Shown: positions 6,836-16,740 of the stretch, piece after piece
How positions within the stretch are numbered: the stretch's first letter is position 1
How the letters are laid out: each line of letters opens with the position of its first letter
Source of the DNA: Bacillus sp. 491mf
GTDB lineage: Bacteria > Bacillota > Bacilli > Bacillales > Bacillaceae_G
Reading direction: 5' to 3'
NCBI RefSeq assembly: GCF_900112415.1
Contig: NZ_FOLV01000032.1
Span: 1 to 43,557 of the forward strand
DNA length: 43,557 nt
The notes under the pieces: model-generated
Seen by the model: only the letters and a program-made list of their open reading frames with translations
Told to the model about the DNA's origin: nothing
Databases searched by the model: none
Position numbers and translations under genes: made by a program

Positions 6836-8590
6836 TTGTTTTCTGTATTACAAAAATTAACATGGTTTTTTAAAACGCATTGGAAAAGGTATAGCATTGC
6901 CATTGTTTGTTTACTTTTTGTTAATGTCATCGAGGTAATCCCGCCAAAGTTAATTGGATTAGCAATTGATGATATAAAAGCTGGGGATTTAACAAACACA
7001 GGGATTATGGAGTATGTAGGGATGTTGCTCGCGGCAGCGGCAGCTGGTTATATACTTTCTTATGTGTGGCAATATCAGTTATTTGGCGGTGCATTTGTGC
7101 TTGAAAAAACGATGCGTACGAAATTTATGGGACATTTGCTGAAGATGACGCCAACTTTTTATCAGAAAAACCGTACAGGTGACTTAATGGCGAGGGCAAC
7201 AAATGATTTAAAAGCGATCGCCATGACAGCTGGATTTGGTATTTTAACACTCGTTGATTCGAGTTTATATATGCTGACAATTGTGCTTATGATGGGGATT
7301 TCAATTAGTTGGAAGTTAACACTTGCAGCACTATTACCGTTGCCGATTATGGCGTATGCAGTGAGTGCTTATGGAAAGAAGTTACACGATCGCTTTACAG
7401 TTGCTCAAGATGCATTTGGAGATATGAATGATAAAGTGCTGGAGTCGATTGCCGGTGTACGTGTGATTCGTGCTTATGTACAGGAAAGAGAAGATGAGAA
7501 GCGCTTCAGTACGTTAGCGACAGATGTGTATGAAAAAAATATGAAGGTCGCAAAAATTGATTCACTTTTTCAACCGACAGTGAAAATGCTTGTGGGGATG
7601 AGTTATTTAATTGGCCTTGTGTACGGAGCGTTTTTAGTATTTCAAAATGAGGTAACGCTTGGGGAACTTGTATCGTTTAATGTGTACCTTGGCATGATGA
7701 TTTGGCCAATGTTTGCGATTGGTGAGCTAATTAACGTTATGCAGCGCGGTAATGCTTCGCTTGATCGTGTAAATGAAACATTAGCATATAAGCAAGATGT
7801 ACAAAACGTAAAGAAACCACTGCGCGTACATCAGCCAGATTGCATTGATTTTGAAGATGTATCGTTTTCTTATCCGACATCTTCTACGCTCAATTTAAAA
7901 AACGTATCGTTTTCGCTTAGCAGAGGGGATACGCTTGGGGTTGTTGGGAGAACAGGGAGCGGAAAAACAACGCTCGTTCGGCAGCTTCTGCGCCAATATC
8001 CACTAGGAACAGGGGAAATCGCAGTATCAGGTATACCGATGCAAAATGTTCACATCGATCAAGTATTAAGCTGGGTTGGATATGTCCCGCAAGAACACAT
8101 TTTATTTTCCAAAACAGCGCGGGAAAATATTTTATTTGGGAACCGAGAAGCAAGTGAAGAGGAGTTGCAAAAGGCAATTGAAATTGCTGCGTTTACGAAA
8201 GACTTGGAATTTTTGCCGGATGGACTTGAAACGCTTGTTGGAGAAAAAGGTGTATCGCTATCTGGCGGACAAAAACAGCGTATTTCCATTGCACGGGCCG
8301 TCATTCAAAATCCAGAAATTTTAATTTTAGACGATTCGTTATCAGCGGTTGATGCAAGAACGGAAGCGGCAATTATTGAAAATATCCGGAACGAACGCAG
8401 CGGGAAAACGACGATTATTACGACGCATCGTTTATCTGCAACGCAGCATGCGGATTGGATTCTTGTCATGGATAATGGTGAAGTGATTGAAGAAGGAACA
8501 CATGACATGCTCATTCAAAAGGGCGGTTGGTATACTGAGCAGTTTGAAAGACAACAAGGGGAGAACGTTGAAGGCGAGGTGAAAATATGA
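6836..8590 (+). CDS. bmrC: Heterodimeric multidrug ABC exporter subunit BmrC (YheI)
   Basis: A 584-residue half-transporter: six-helix exporter membrane domain (residues ~10-310), then a nucleotide-binding domain. It starts at TTG with GGGAGAGG five bases upstream. Walker A is GRTGSGKTT (371-379) and the signature is LSGGQKQR. Walker B ends in D499-D500 (ILILDDSLSA), so the catalytic Glu is replaced by Asp; this is the degenerate site expected in BmrC of the BmrC/BmrD pair. The H-loop THRLS is present. It overlaps bmrD by four bases (ATGA), implying coupled translation and assembly. The pair exports drugs and dyes in B. subtilis and is induced by ribosome-targeting antibiotics. Confidence 0.88.
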   Translation: MFSVLQKLTWFFKTHWKRYSIAIVCLLFVNVIEVIPPKLIGLAIDDIKAGDLTNTGIMEYVGMLLAAAAAGYILSYVWQYQLFGGAFVLEKTMRTKFMGHLLKMTPTFYQKNRTGDLMARATNDLKAIAMTAGFGILTLVDSSLYMLTIVLMMGISISWKLTLAALLPLPIMAYAVSAYGKKLHDRFTVAQDAFGDMNDKVLESIAGVRVIRAYVQEREDEKRFSTLATDVYEKNMKVAKIDSLFQPTVKMLVGMSYLIGLVYGAFLVFQNEVTLGELVSFNVYLGMMIWPMFAIGELINVMQRGNASLDRVNETLAYKQDVQNVKKPLRVHQPDCIDFEDVSFSYPTSSTLNLKNVSFSLSRGDTLGVVGRTGSGKTTLVRQLLRQYPLGTGEIAVSGIPMQNVHIDQVLSWVGYVPQEHILFSKTARENILFGNREASEEELQKAIEIAAFTKDLEFLPDGLETLVGEKGVSLSGGQKQRISIARAVIQNPEILILDDSLSAVDARTEAAIIENIRNERSGKTTIITTHRLSATQHADWILVMDNGEVIEEGTHDMLIQKGGWYTEQFERQQGENVEGEVKI

Positions 8591-10587
8591 GTGTTGGCAA
8601 ACGATTATTTCAATATGCGATGAAAGTAAAAGTAACGATTGGAATTGCTTTAGCGATGTTATTTATTTTCGTTATTGCGGAATTGGCTGGACCATTTGTT
8701 GCGAAAACGATGATTGATGAACATATTGTTGGCATTGAAAGGCCTTGGTATGAAACAGTAGAAGGAGATGATGCTGTTCTTTATCACAACACTTGGTATA
8801 AGCGAAGCGATCGGTTTGAAGCAGGTGAGCAGAAAGGAAAAGAAGTGCGCATTGTTCAAATTGGCCGCGACTATTATTTTATTCCGAATAAAGTTTCAAA
8901 TGAAGGAACGCGCTCTGTAAAAGGAGACATGGTGACGATTCAGAACGGGAAAGCAGCGCAAGTATATAAAGGGACGAAGCTTACAGGGAAGGAAGTTTTC
9001 TCGTTTTATCAACCAGAAATAAAACGACTCCTGTTACTTGGCGGCGGATATTTAGCTCTATTACTCGTTGTATCCCTCTTTTCGTATGGAAAACAATTTT
9101 ATTTACAAAAAGCCGCGAATAAAATTATTCAAATTATGCGAGAAGACGTGTTTTCTCACATTCAAACATTACCGATTCGCTACTTCGATCATTTACCGGC
9201 CGGGAAAATTGTTTCTCGTGTGACAAATGATACGGAGGCGATTCGCGAGCTATATGTAACGGTATTATCGACATTCTTTTCTAGCTTTATTTATATTACC
9301 GGTATTTTTGTTGCCTTGTTCTTATTGGATGCAAAGCTTGCGCTTATGTGTTTAATCCTGATTCCGATTTTATGTGCGTTGGCGGTTTTTTACCGGAAAT
9401 ATGCATCTGAATACAATCATAAAATGCGCTCACGCTTGTCGGACATTAATGGAACAGTAAATGAATCCATTCAAGGGATGCCGATCATTCAAGCGTTTCG
9501 TCAAGAGCGCAGGGCAAAACAAGAGTTTGAACAATTAAACGAAGAGTATTATATGTACCAAAATAAAATTTTAAGTTTAAATGCAGCAACGTCTCATAAT
9601 ATAGTTGGCGTGCTTCGCAACATTGCATTTACAGGTGTGATTTGGTACTTTGGCGGCGCATCATTAAGTGCAGCAGGTGTAATTTCATTAGGTGTGTTAT
9701 ATGCGTTCGTTGATTATTTAACGCGATTATTTTCACCGATTACAAATATGGTGAATCAGTTAGCGAACTTAGAGCAAGCGCGCGTTGCTGCTGAGCGTGT
9801 GTTTGAATTGTTAGATGAAAAGGGAGAAGCAGTGCAGGAAGAGCACATTCCGTCGATGAGAGGAAATGTTCGTTTTGATGACGTTTCGTTTTCTTATAAC
9901 GGGAAAGATGAAGTGCTGCGAAATATTTCCTTTGAAGCAAAGCAAGGGGAAACAATTGCGTTAGTCGGTCATACTGGATCAGGGAAAAGTTCGATTATGA
10001 ATGTACTCTTTCAGTTTTATGAATTTCAAAAGGGCAGCATCACAATTGATGGAAACGATATAAACGAAGTGCCAAAACAAGCGCTTCGCGAACATATGGG
10101 AATTGTGCTGCAAGATCCCTTTCTATTTACAGGAACAGTTGCTTCTAATGTAAGTTTAGAGCAAGAACGAATTTCGAAGGAAACGGTTGTGAAAGCACTG
10201 CGTGACGTTGGTGCAGAGCGTTTTGCGGCTAACATTGAGGAAGAAATAACGGAAAAAGGAAGTACGCTTTCAACCGGTGAAAGGCAGCTCATTTCTTTTG
10301 CCCGTGCACTTGCCTTTGATCCAGCCATTTTAATTTTAGATGAAGCAACATCGAGCATTGATACGGAAACAGAGGCAATGATTCAACAGGCGCTCGAAGT
10401 CGTGAAAAAAGGGCGAACGACATTTATTATTGCCCACCGTTTATCAACGATTAAAAGTGCGGACCAAATTATCGTACTAGACCGCGGAACGATTCTTGAG
10501 AAAGGCTCGCACGAAGAGTTGATGGAAAAGCAAGGGCGTTACTATGAAATGTATAAAACGCAAATTGCCGGTAGTCATAGTGCGTAG
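8587..10587 (+). CDS. bmrD: Heterodimeric multidrug ABC exporter subunit BmrD (YheH)
   Basis: A 666-residue half-transporter. An insertion of about 100 hydrophilic residues (about 45-145) sits between the first two membrane helices, matching the extracytoplasmic domain typical of BmrD. Walker A is GHTGSGKSS (461-469). The signature LSTGERQ departs from LSGGQ, while Walker B ILILDEATSS keeps the catalytic Glu586. With BmrC it therefore forms one working and one degenerate ATP site, as in other heterodimeric exporters. The ATG overlaps the stop of bmrC. No clear terminator follows; the next 100 bp lead into a tiny membrane peptide gene. Confidence 0.88.
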   Translation: MSVGKRLFQYAMKVKVTIGIALAMLFIFVIAELAGPFVAKTMIDEHIVGIERPWYETVEGDDAVLYHNTWYKRSDRFEAGEQKGKEVRIVQIGRDYYFIPNKVSNEGTRSVKGDMVTIQNGKAAQVYKGTKLTGKEVFSFYQPEIKRLLLLGGGYLALLLVVSLFSYGKQFYLQKAANKIIQIMREDVFSHIQTLPIRYFDHLPAGKIVSRVTNDTEAIRELYVTVLSTFFSSFIYITGIFVALFLLDAKLALMCLILIPILCALAVFYRKYASEYNHKMRSRLSDINGTVNESIQGMPIIQAFRQERRAKQEFEQLNEEYYMYQNKILSLNAATSHNIVGVLRNIAFTGVIWYFGGASLSAAGVISLGVLYAFVDYLTRLFSPITNMVNQLANLEQARVAAERVFELLDEKGEAVQEEHIPSMRGNVRFDDVSFSYNGKDEVLRNISFEAKQGETIALVGHTGSGKSSIMNVLFQFYEFQKGSITIDGNDINEVPKQALREHMGIVLQDPFLFTGTVASNVSLEQERISKETVVKALRDVGAERFAANIEEEITEKGSTLSTGERQLISFARALAFDPAILILDEATSSIDTETEAMIQQALEVVKKGRTTFIIAHRLSTIKSADQIIVLDRGTILEKGSHEELMEKQGRYYEMYKTQIAGSHSA

Positions 10588-10685
10588 TGTTCACGGAATG
10601 TTCAGATAATTTTAAAATAATGTTTACAAGTAGGACGTATTCTCCCTTTGTCTATATGATAATTTGAATGAAAGGGGGAATATAA

Positions 10686-10769
10686 ATGGAGGAATTATCA
10701 GTTACATTTAATATTGCGTTCTTTTTGTTATTATGCGGAATGATTGGATATTGTGTGTTAGATTCTTGA
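10686..10769 (+). CDS. 27-residue single-span membrane peptide, unknown
   Basis: The peptide MEELSVTFNIAFFLLLCGMI-GYCVLDS has one hydrophobic segment and short hydrophilic ends. AAAGGGGG lies seven bases before the ATG, and an excellent terminator begins one base after the stop codon, so the unit looks deliberately expressed. Such tiny membrane proteins in Bacillus often attach to larger membrane complexes (for example CydS), but no partner is suggested here. It is encoded between bmrD and the cystine transporter genes. Confidence 0.6.
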   Translation: MEELSVTFNIAFFLLLCGMIGYCVLDS

Positions 10770-10770
10770 A

Positions 10771-10798
10771 GAACTTGCCAGGGGGCAAGTTCTTTTTT
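10771..10798 (+). terminator. Rho-independent terminator
   Basis: GAACTTGCC pairs with GGCAAGTTC around a 4-nt loop, followed by TTTTTT. It ends the transcript of the 27-residue peptide and possibly of bmrCD. Confidence 0.9.
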
Positions 10799-10935
10799 GT
10801 GGTTCATATAATTGATTTTGAATGAAAAGGATACACTAATTGAAAACATTTTGATTGAAAAATGTTGCAAGATTGAATAGAATAGATTTCATGTTACTCT
10901 TTAATTCCTATCAGAATACTTGGAGGATTGTCGTT

Positions 10936-11742
10936 ATGAAAAAATTACTTTCATTCTTCGTACTTGCACTGCTAATTATAGGAGTTGTAGCAGGTTGCGG
11001 AAAACAAACAAAAGATAATACAGCGCAAAGCACTAGCAAAGATGCGCTTGAGCAAATTAAGAAGAGCGGAGAGCTTGTTGTTGGAACGGAAGGCACATAC
11101 CCGCCGTTCACATTCCATGATGGAAGTGGAAAGTTAACTGGATTTGATGTTGAAATTGCAGAAGAAGTAGCAAAGCGTCTTGGTGTGAAAGCGGTATTTA
11201 AAGAAACACAATGGGATAGTTTATTTGCTGGACTTGATGCAAAGCGTGTTGATATGATTGCGAACGAAGTCGGAATTCGTGAAGATCGCCAAAAGAAATA
11301 CGATTTCTCTAATCCATACGTATCATCTTCAGCAGTACTTGTCATTCCGAAAGATAAAGATAAACCAGCGAAATTTACAGATGTAAAAGGGTTAAAGGCA
11401 GCACAGTCTTTAACAAGTAACTTCAGCGACATTGCGAAGAAAAACGGTGCAGAAATCGTTGGGGTAGAAGGATTTAACCAAGCGGTTGAATTATTAAACT
11501 CCGGCCGCGTTGATTTCACAATTAATGATCGTTTATCCGTGTTAAATTACTTAAAAACAAAACCGGATGCAAAAGTAAAAATTGTTGATACAGAAAAAGA
11601 AGCATCAAAAAGCGGTTTTATGTTCCGTAAAGGCAGCGATAAATTGGTTGCTGAAGTAAATAAAGCATTGGATGATATGAAAAAAGACGGCACATACGAA
11701 AAAATATCGAAGAAATGGTTTGGTGAAGATGTATCTAAGTAA
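10936..11742 (+). CDS. tcyA: Cystine-type amino acid ABC transporter, substrate-binding lipoprotein (TcyA-like)
   Basis: 268 residues from the ATG at 10936 (GGAGG nine bases upstream), the same length I recall for B. subtilis TcyA. The signal peptide ends in the lipobox VVAG-C21, so the protein is lipid-anchored on the outer face of the membrane. The family 3 solute-binding pattern is clear ([44 protein letters not shown]). It captures L-cystine or related sulfur amino acids in that family; substrate assignment is inferred from overall similarity and from the tcyABC gene order. It runs into the permease gene with overlapping ends. Confidence 0.75.
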   Translation: MKKLLSFFVLALLIIGVVAGCGKQTKDNTAQSTSKDALEQIKKSGELVVGTEGTYPPFTFHDGSGKLTGFDVEIAEEVAKRLGVKAVFKETQWDSLFAGLDAKRVDMIANEVGIREDRQKKYDFSNPYVSSSAVLVIPKDKDKPAKFTDVKGLKAAQSLTSNFSDIAKKNGAEIVGVEGFNQAVELLNSGRVDFTINDRLSVLNYLKTKPDAKVKIVDTEKEASKSGFMFRKGSDKLVAEVNKALDDMKKDGTYEKISKKWFGEDVSK

Positions 11743-12430
11743 TGCTATATTGGATTTAGATCGATTATCTGTTTGGGTTGATATAACAACAGCATCCTTC
11801 ATGCCTATGCTGAAGGGTGCTCTATTCAATACGATACCGCTCACGTTGATTTCATTTGTAATTGGTTTAGCGTTAGCAACGTTAACAGCGCTATGCCGCA
11901 TTTCTGGAAATCGTGTGCTTCAGTGGATTGCGCGTATCTATGTATCTATTATTCGCGGGACACCGCTTCTTGTTCAGTTATTTATTATTTTTTATGGACT
12001 GCCGACAATAGGGATTACAATTAATTCCTTCCCAGCAGCGGTGATTGGATTTTCTTTAAATGTCGGAGCGTACGCTTCAGAAATTATTCGCGCTTCGATT
12101 TTATCGATTCCGAAAGGGCAATGGGAGGCGGCATATACAATTGGGATGTCGTACCCGCAAGCACTCTGCCGCATTATCCTGCCGCAGGCAACGCGTGTTT
12201 CGATTCCGCCTCTTTCCAATACATTTATTAGTTTGATTAAAGATACATCGCTAGCGTCATTAATTTTAGTAACAGAAATGTTTCGGAAAGCGCAGGAAAT
12301 TGCAGCGTCAAACTATGAATTTTTAATTGTTTATACAGAAGCAGGGCTTATTTACTGGTTTATTTGTTTCTTATTATCGGTTGTACAGCAAATACTTGAA
12401 AAACGAACAGAGCGTTATATTTTAAAATAA
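11729..12430 (+). CDS. tcyB: Cystine-type amino acid ABC transporter, permease (TcyB-like)
   Basis: The protein has 233 residues from the ATG at 11729, close to the ~234 of TcyB; TTG at 11720 is an alternative start. It overlaps the end of tcyA by 14 bases. It contains the His/Glu/Gln-type permease domain, with about five helices and the EAA-like loop [22 protein letters not shown] that contacts the ATPase. [18 protein letters not shown] is the family's second hallmark. It forms the inner-membrane channel of the importer, together with the lipoprotein upstream and the ATPase downstream. Confidence 0.78.
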   Translation: MYLSNAILDLDRLSVWVDITTASFMPMLKGALFNTIPLTLISFVIGLALATLTALCRISGNRVLQWIARIYVSIIRGTPLLVQLFIIFYGLPTIGITINSFPAAVIGFSLNVGAYASEIIRASILSIPKGQWEAAYTIGMSYPQALCRIILPQATRVSIPPLSNTFISLIKDTSLASLILVTEMFRKAQEIAASNYEFLIVYTEAGLIYWFICFLLSVVQQILEKRTERYILK

Positions 12431-12457
12431 TCCTTGTTAAAAGGAGTTTTTGTTTCT

Positions 12458-13192
12458 ATGATTTCAATTCAACATTTACAAAAAAGTTTCGGTGATAACA
12501 CCGTTTTGCAGCAAATTGATATGGAAGTAGATAAAGGAGAAGTTGTTGTTATTATTGGACCGTCTGGTTCTGGGAAGACAACATTGCTTCGTTGTTTAAA
12601 CGTACTAGAAACGCCGAATAGCGGTGTTATTCGTATCGGTGAGGAAACACTTGATTTTTCGAAAAAAGTGACGAAGCAGGGTATCGTGAACTTGCGCAAG
12701 CAAACTGGTATGGTATTTCAGCATCATAATTTATTTCCGCATTTTACAGCGCGTGAAAATGTTATGGAAGGTCTTGTAACCGTTCAGAAAGTTTCAAAAG
12801 AGAAGGCGAAAGAAAAAGCGGAGTACTTTCTGAGAAAAGTGGGACTCGGCGATAAGATGGATTTATATCCATTTCAGCTTTCAGGCGGACAGCAACAGCG
12901 CGTAGGGATCGCCCGCGCACTGGCGATGGAGCCGCAAGTCATTTTATTTGATGAACCGACATCAGCGCTTGACCCTGAACTTGTCCAAGAAGTACTAAAA
13001 GTAATGAAAGAACTGGCACAGGAAGGGATGACGATGGTAATCGTTACGCACGAGATGCGCTTTGCCCATCAAATTGCGAACCGGGTTATTTTTATGGATG
13101 GCGGTGTCATTGTAGAAAAAGGTACGCCGGAAGACGTGTTAGTACATCCGAAAGAAGAGCGTACGAAGAAATTTTTACAAATGCTGCAGTAG
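12458..13192 (+). CDS. tcyC: Cystine-type amino acid ABC transporter, ATP-binding subunit (TcyC-like)
   Basis: 244 residues from the ATG at 12458, with AAAGGAG 11 bases upstream; the frame extends further up only through the ribosome site. Walker A is GPSGSGKTT, the Q-loop is [10 protein letters not shown], the signature is LSGGQQQR, Walker B is [12 protein letters not shown], and the switch His is in VTHEM. This set is typical of polar amino acid importers. It powers uptake through TcyB. It is the last gene of the three-gene operon, followed at once by a dispersed repeat that replaces any standard terminator. Confidence 0.8.
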   Translation: MISIQHLQKSFGDNTVLQQIDMEVDKGEVVVIIGPSGSGKTTLLRCLNVLETPNSGVIRIGEETLDFSKKVTKQGIVNLRKQTGMVFQHHNLFPHFTARENVMEGLVTVQKVSKEKAKEKAEYFLRKVGLGDKMDLYPFQLSGGQQQRVGIARALAMEPQVILFDEPTSALDPELVQEVLKVMKELAQEGMTMVIVTHEMRFAHQIANRVIFMDGGVIVEKGTPEDVLVHPKEERTKKFLQMLQ

Positions 13193-13213
13193 CAAATATA
13201 AAAATGCAAATTG

Positions 13214-13310
13214 AAAAAACACCTTTTTTTAGGTGGGGAGGGCATCTGGCCATGCATAGAAGCGGTCAGGGCCCTTTTTTGCCACGTGCGAAGTTAAAAC
13301 AAAGAAAGTA
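13214..13310 (+). repeat. Dispersed ~95-bp repeat, copy E (forward, near-complete)
   Basis: Ordered blocks are ACACCTTTTTTTAGGTGGGG, CATCTGGCCATGCATAGAAG, CGGTCAGGGCCCTTTTTTGC, and CACGTGCGAAGTTAAAACAA. ACACCT/AGGTG forms a small stem and CTGGCC/GGTCAG another, followed by CTTTTTT. It marks the border between tcyC and the bacteriocin island. Confidence 0.85.
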
Positions 13311-13354
13311 GCAGATTCATTTTTTGTTTAGGTTTTCTTTACTCTTGTTCAGTA

Positions 13355-13963
13355 TTATAAGTTAGTAGCGATATAGGAAGCAATTCCATTAAAAGAAGTT
13401 AATATAATTAAAAGACCAGAATATGCTATAGTAATAGGTTTTTTGTATCTTTCGTCTGAATTTTTAAATATTAAGTAAGCCCAAGTACTTAAAAATATTA
13501 TAAAAAAAATATCAATACTTTTAAAAATATTGAGAAGTATTTCGTTATGAAAAAAAACATTTAGTAATTCTAAAGAAAAATAGTTTATATTATCTGTTTT
13601 TATTACTATATTAGTAATGCCTTTAATTGAATTTCCAATTAATAAAAAAATATATGCTTTTATACCTGTATAAAAAATCTTTTTAAAATCTGCTTCTGTT
13701 GTAATTATTAAAAGTAATAACCAAATAATTGTACTATAAATTATTAAATTAAATATTGGTCCTGTTATACTAGAAAGAGCTCCTATACTTATTCCTATCC
13801 ATTTTCCTATAACTAAGGCTTTATTATCATTTGTTATGTTGGAAAGGTGACTTTCTAATTCATTAAGGTTTAAAAAGGTAACTGATAGGAATATTAGTGC
13901 GTTTATTAAGGATATAAGGAATAAAGTTAACATGGGTTTTTTAGGTATTTCATAAGATAACAT
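13355..13963 (-). CDS. Membrane protein of the circular-bacteriocin cluster, unknown role
   Basis: A 202-residue, very hydrophobic protein with five or six membrane segments (about 12-31, 52-72, 73-92, 97-115, 141-165 and 177-199) and few charged residues. It is the last gene of the minus-strand cluster, 20 bp after the SpoIIM-type gene, so it is probably in the same transcript. I do not recognise it by sequence; a Yip1-like membrane domain is possible. Circular bacteriocin loci usually carry one or more accessory membrane proteins needed for maturation or self-protection, and that is the likely setting here. Confidence 0.6.
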   Translation of the reverse strand: MLSYEIPKKPMLTLFLISLINALIFLSVTFLNLNELESHLSNITNDNKALVIGKWIGISIGALSSITGPIFNLIIYSTIIWLLLLIITTEADFKKIFYTGIKAYIFLLIGNSIKGITNIVIKTDNINYFSLELLNVFFHNEILLNIFKSIDIFFIIFLSTWAYLIFKNSDERYKKPITIAYSGLLIILTSFNGIASYIATNL

Positions 13964-13982
13964 AGTAAGTACACTCCTTCTT

Positions 13983-14537
13983 TCATTTTAAAAGTTTTAT
14001 TACCTCAAATTCAATTAATGCAGCTATTAATAGACATATAGTATTTGCAAGTATACATATAAGCAAACAATTTATAATTTTAGATATAATATTTTTTTGT
14101 CTTTTTTTTAAATTTTTGAAGAACATAGTGTATAAATATAATGAAGGTACGAATGCAAAATAAAAACCTAATAATTCAATTGGTGCATGGAATATTGAAT
14201 GTTTTATAGAAAAAACAAAACTTTCAGTCAACGAGAAAAATATAAATGCCGCTGTAAAATTGAGTCCATTAAGAAACATTATTATCATAGGTACCAATCC
14301 TATTGTAAAAAAACCTGTGAAAAATATTAATAGGGATACTTTTATATTGTTAAGAAAAATGTCTTTAAAAGAATTTACGTCTTGATTTTGGATTATGGTA
14401 TCTTTTTGAATATTGATCCCCATTGTAGCTATAGCTCCACCTATTCCAAAACACAATAAAAATAAGATGAAGATATTTATAAAAGTTTTTTTATCTTGCG
14501 ATAATTCTTTCAAACTCTTGATTAATACGTTCCTCAT
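13983..14537 (-). CDS. SpoIIM/DUF95-family membrane protein, circular bacteriocin maturation/immunity factor
   Basis: The protein has 184 residues from the ATG at 14537; AAAGGAG lies seven bases upstream inside the overlapping ATPase gene. About five membrane helices are present. The segment FLNGLNFTAAFIFF and the HAPIELLGFYFA motif correspond to the conserved N-G and H-x-x-E/P-x-E-x-x-G elements of the SpoIIM family (DUF95). Members of this family (for example the C proteins of AS-48 and circularin A loci) are a constant and diagnostic part of circular bacteriocin clusters, needed for secretion, cyclisation or producer protection. Translation is coupled to the ATPase gene. Confidence 0.78.
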   Translation of the reverse strand: MRNVLIKSLKELSQDKKTFINIFILFLLCFGIGGAIATMGINIQKDTIIQNQDVNSFKDIFLNNIKVSLLIFFTGFFTIGLVPMIIMFLNGLNFTAAFIFFSLTESFVFSIKHSIFHAPIELLGFYFAFVPSLYLYTMFFKNLKKRQKNIISKIINCLLICILANTICLLIAALIEFEVIKLLK

Positions 14538-15186
14538 CCCATTTCTCCTTTTGAACTGAATCAATTATACTTTTTATTTTCCCTTTATTAATGAAAATTA
14601 ATTGGTCACATAATTGAGCGGCAAATGAGAAAATATGTGTAGAAAATACTACTAAATTACCTGATTTTGCATAAGAAGATATAGTTGCTTTCATTATTTT
14701 TAAATGATGTGGATCTAATCCAGTAAAGGGTTCATCAAGTAATAGAATTTTTGGTGAATGTAAGGTAGCTATAATATATCCTAATCTTTGTTTCATTCCT
14801 CTAGATAGTTCTGAAATAAAAGTATTTTTTTTATCAAGTAATTCTACTTTAATTAATATATTTTCTAGTTCTTTATGCTGTAAATTTAATTTTCGGATTA
14901 AGTTTATATATTGAAGCATTTCAAATACAGTTAATTGTTCATAAAAAGATGGATTATCTTCCATATATCCAATAAATTGATTTTTAGATTGGTTATTCTC
15001 TTTGAATATTATTTCCCCTTGAGTAGGAGAAATAAGCCCTGTTATAATTTCTAGGAGCGTAGTTTTTCCAGCGCCATTTCTACCGATAAAACCAACAATG
15101 TTAGAAGGTTTTAATGTTAAATTTATGTTATCAAGAGCTTTAATGTTAGTTTCGTATTCTTTTGTTACCCCTTTTATTTCTAACAT
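14491..15186 (-). CDS. ABC transporter ATP-binding protein of the circular-bacteriocin cluster
   Basis: The protein has 231 residues. Walker A is GRNGAGKTT (about 35-43), the signature is LSRGMKQR and Walker B is ILLLDEPFTGLD. The switch His is in STHIF. It is of the drug/bacteriocin exporter type with a single nucleotide-binding domain and no membrane part, so it must work with the membrane proteins encoded beside it. AAGGAG, overlapping the last codons of the 496-residue gene, is 13 bases before the ATG. The 3' end overlaps the SpoIIM-type gene by 47 bp. The probable job is export of, or protection from, the circular peptide. Confidence 0.85.
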   Translation of the reverse strand: MLEIKGVTKEYETNIKALDNINLTLKPSNIVGFIGRNGAGKTTLLEIITGLISPTQGEIIFKENNQSKNQFIGYMEDNPSFYEQLTVFEMLQYINLIRKLNLQHKELENILIKVELLDKKNTFISELSRGMKQRLGYIIATLHSPKILLLDEPFTGLDPHHLKIMKATISSYAKSGNLVVFSTHIFSFAAQLCDQLIFINKGKIKSIIDSVQKEKWDEERINQEFERIIAR

Positions 15187-15196
15187 GGTTTTTGAA

Positions 15197-16687
15197 TCAC
15201 TCCTTAAATAATTTTAAAGATATATAGTTTTTTGTAAGTGACTTTTTACTGAGTAATATTGATAGCTGATATGTGAAAAAGCCAATTCCAATCATTAAAA
15301 ATGCATAGATTATAGTATAGACAAGGTAATTTTTAGTGAAAAAGATTAAAAAGAAGAAAATAATGTTTATACCTAATTGAATTGTATAAAAAGTAATAAA
15401 AGTTATTTTAGATAATGTTGTTGGAATTTCGTATATTTGTTCCCATTGGAAATTAGGGAAAATTACGGTTGAAAGTACAAGCATGTTTGAAGCATTTATA
15501 TAAAAAAATATAGTTGAAATGAGAATTGTTATTAATTCTCTATTGTTATTAGGTGGAACAATAATAAAAGATAGTATAGTAAGTAATGTACTGAAAAGTA
15601 GAGTGAATATCAGAGAAATGGAAATTTTAAAGTTGATTTTCCATTTTAAAAAATTATTTATGTGTTGCATTTTGTGCATAAGGTTTTTATCTAAGTCGTA
15701 ACTTATATAAGGATGTATTGCTAACATAACTACAATCATTGGCATATAGATCATAAAAACATATAATAAAAATCTATATTGATCGTCCATGTGAAGATTG
15801 TGTGTAGCTAAATAAGAGATACTACCAAATATTATTGTAGGAATGGTTAATATTACAATAAGTCCGGATAATTCTATTGGAGGATTTCTAAGTATTAATT
15901 TACTTTCTAAGATAAAAAGACTGTTGTTTTTTAACATTTTTCTTTTTTGTTTTTTTGGATGATTAGATAAGAAATATTCATTTAATGGGATTGTACTTTC
16001 TTCATTATTGTATCTAAAAAGTATTAGTAGACTTATGATTGTTAAAAAAATATATAGTAGTTCTGTAACAATTATAATGTTATTATGTAATCCATATTTA
16101 TATAAACGATAAATGCAATATCCCAAAATACCATATCCAATCCATGATAAAAATGATAATCCTAGCATCATGATTTTGATTTTAATATTACTTATTTTAA
16201 TAAGTAATATTAGTAATGAATATCTAAGAAAAAGACCTAAAAGTATATTTAAAGAACCGAATATTAATGATGTAAATGCTAGATTAAATTTAAGAGTAAC
16301 CATATAACAAATAAATAAGGTTAGATTAGATATAAATATTAATAAAATGTAGTGATAAAACTTATATAAATCTTTAGAAATTATATAGGATAATCTATTA
16401 AATCCTAAAAGTTGTAGTTGTTTTTTATCATCAGCGAAAAATAATCTGTATATTGTTTTGTCTAAATTATGAAAAGTAATAAGCAAGGGGAATATAACAA
16501 TGTAATGTATTGATTGCTCTTTTGTAAAATAAAATAATCCAATTGATAAAATAATTGGCATAAGGGCATCTATAAATAGAAAAATAAGGATACTAGTGAA
16601 GAAATTTTGTTTCTTAATAGTTTTATTTTTTAATTCTAGTAAATGATAGTAACAATAGATGAGTATTTTGTTTGTATTAGGTAACAA
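15197..16687 (-). CDS. Large polytopic membrane protein of the circular-bacteriocin cluster (B-type biosynthesis protein or ABC permease)
   Basis: The protein has 496 residues with about 12 predicted membrane segments and short basic loops; there is a longer hydrophilic stretch near the middle (residues ~235-260). It starts at TTG 16687 with AAAGGATGG five bases upstream. AT content is extreme. It lies directly after the precursor gene, the position held by the B protein (As-48B, CirB) in known circular bacteriocin loci. Alternatively it is an ABC-2-type permease for the adjacent ATPase. Its sequence alone does not let me decide between export and cyclisation. Confidence 0.65.
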   Translation of the reverse strand: MLPNTNKILIYCYYHLLELKNKTIKKQNFFTSILIFLFIDALMPIILSIGLFYFTKEQSIHYIVIFPLLITFHNLDKTIYRLFFADDKKQLQLLGFNRLSYIISKDLYKFYHYILLIFISNLTLFICYMVTLKFNLAFTSLIFGSLNILLGLFLRYSLLILLIKISNIKIKIMMLGLSFLSWIGYGILGYCIYRLYKYGLHNNIIIVTELLYIFLTIISLLILFRYNNEESTIPLNEYFLSNHPKKQKRKMLKNNSLFILESKLILRNPPIELSGLIVILTIPTIIFGSISYLATHNLHMDDQYRFLLYVFMIYMPMIVVMLAIHPYISYDLDKNLMHKMQHINNFLKWKINFKISISLIFTLLFSTLLTILSFIIVPPNNNRELITILISTIFFYINASNMLVLSTVIFPNFQWEQIYEIPTTLSKITFITFYTIQLGINIIFFFLIFFTKNYLVYTIIYAFLMIGIGFFTYQLSILLSKKSLTKNYISLKLFKE

Positions 16688-16740
16688 TTAGACCATCCTT
16701 TACTATTTATTCTGCTTTTACATTATTATATTTTAATATA

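Noticed and set aside
10911-11519. 202-residue minus-strand ORF opposite tcyA
   Set aside because: Codon-shadow of tcyA (Ser/Phe/Asn-rich antisense frame) without ribosome site or promoter.
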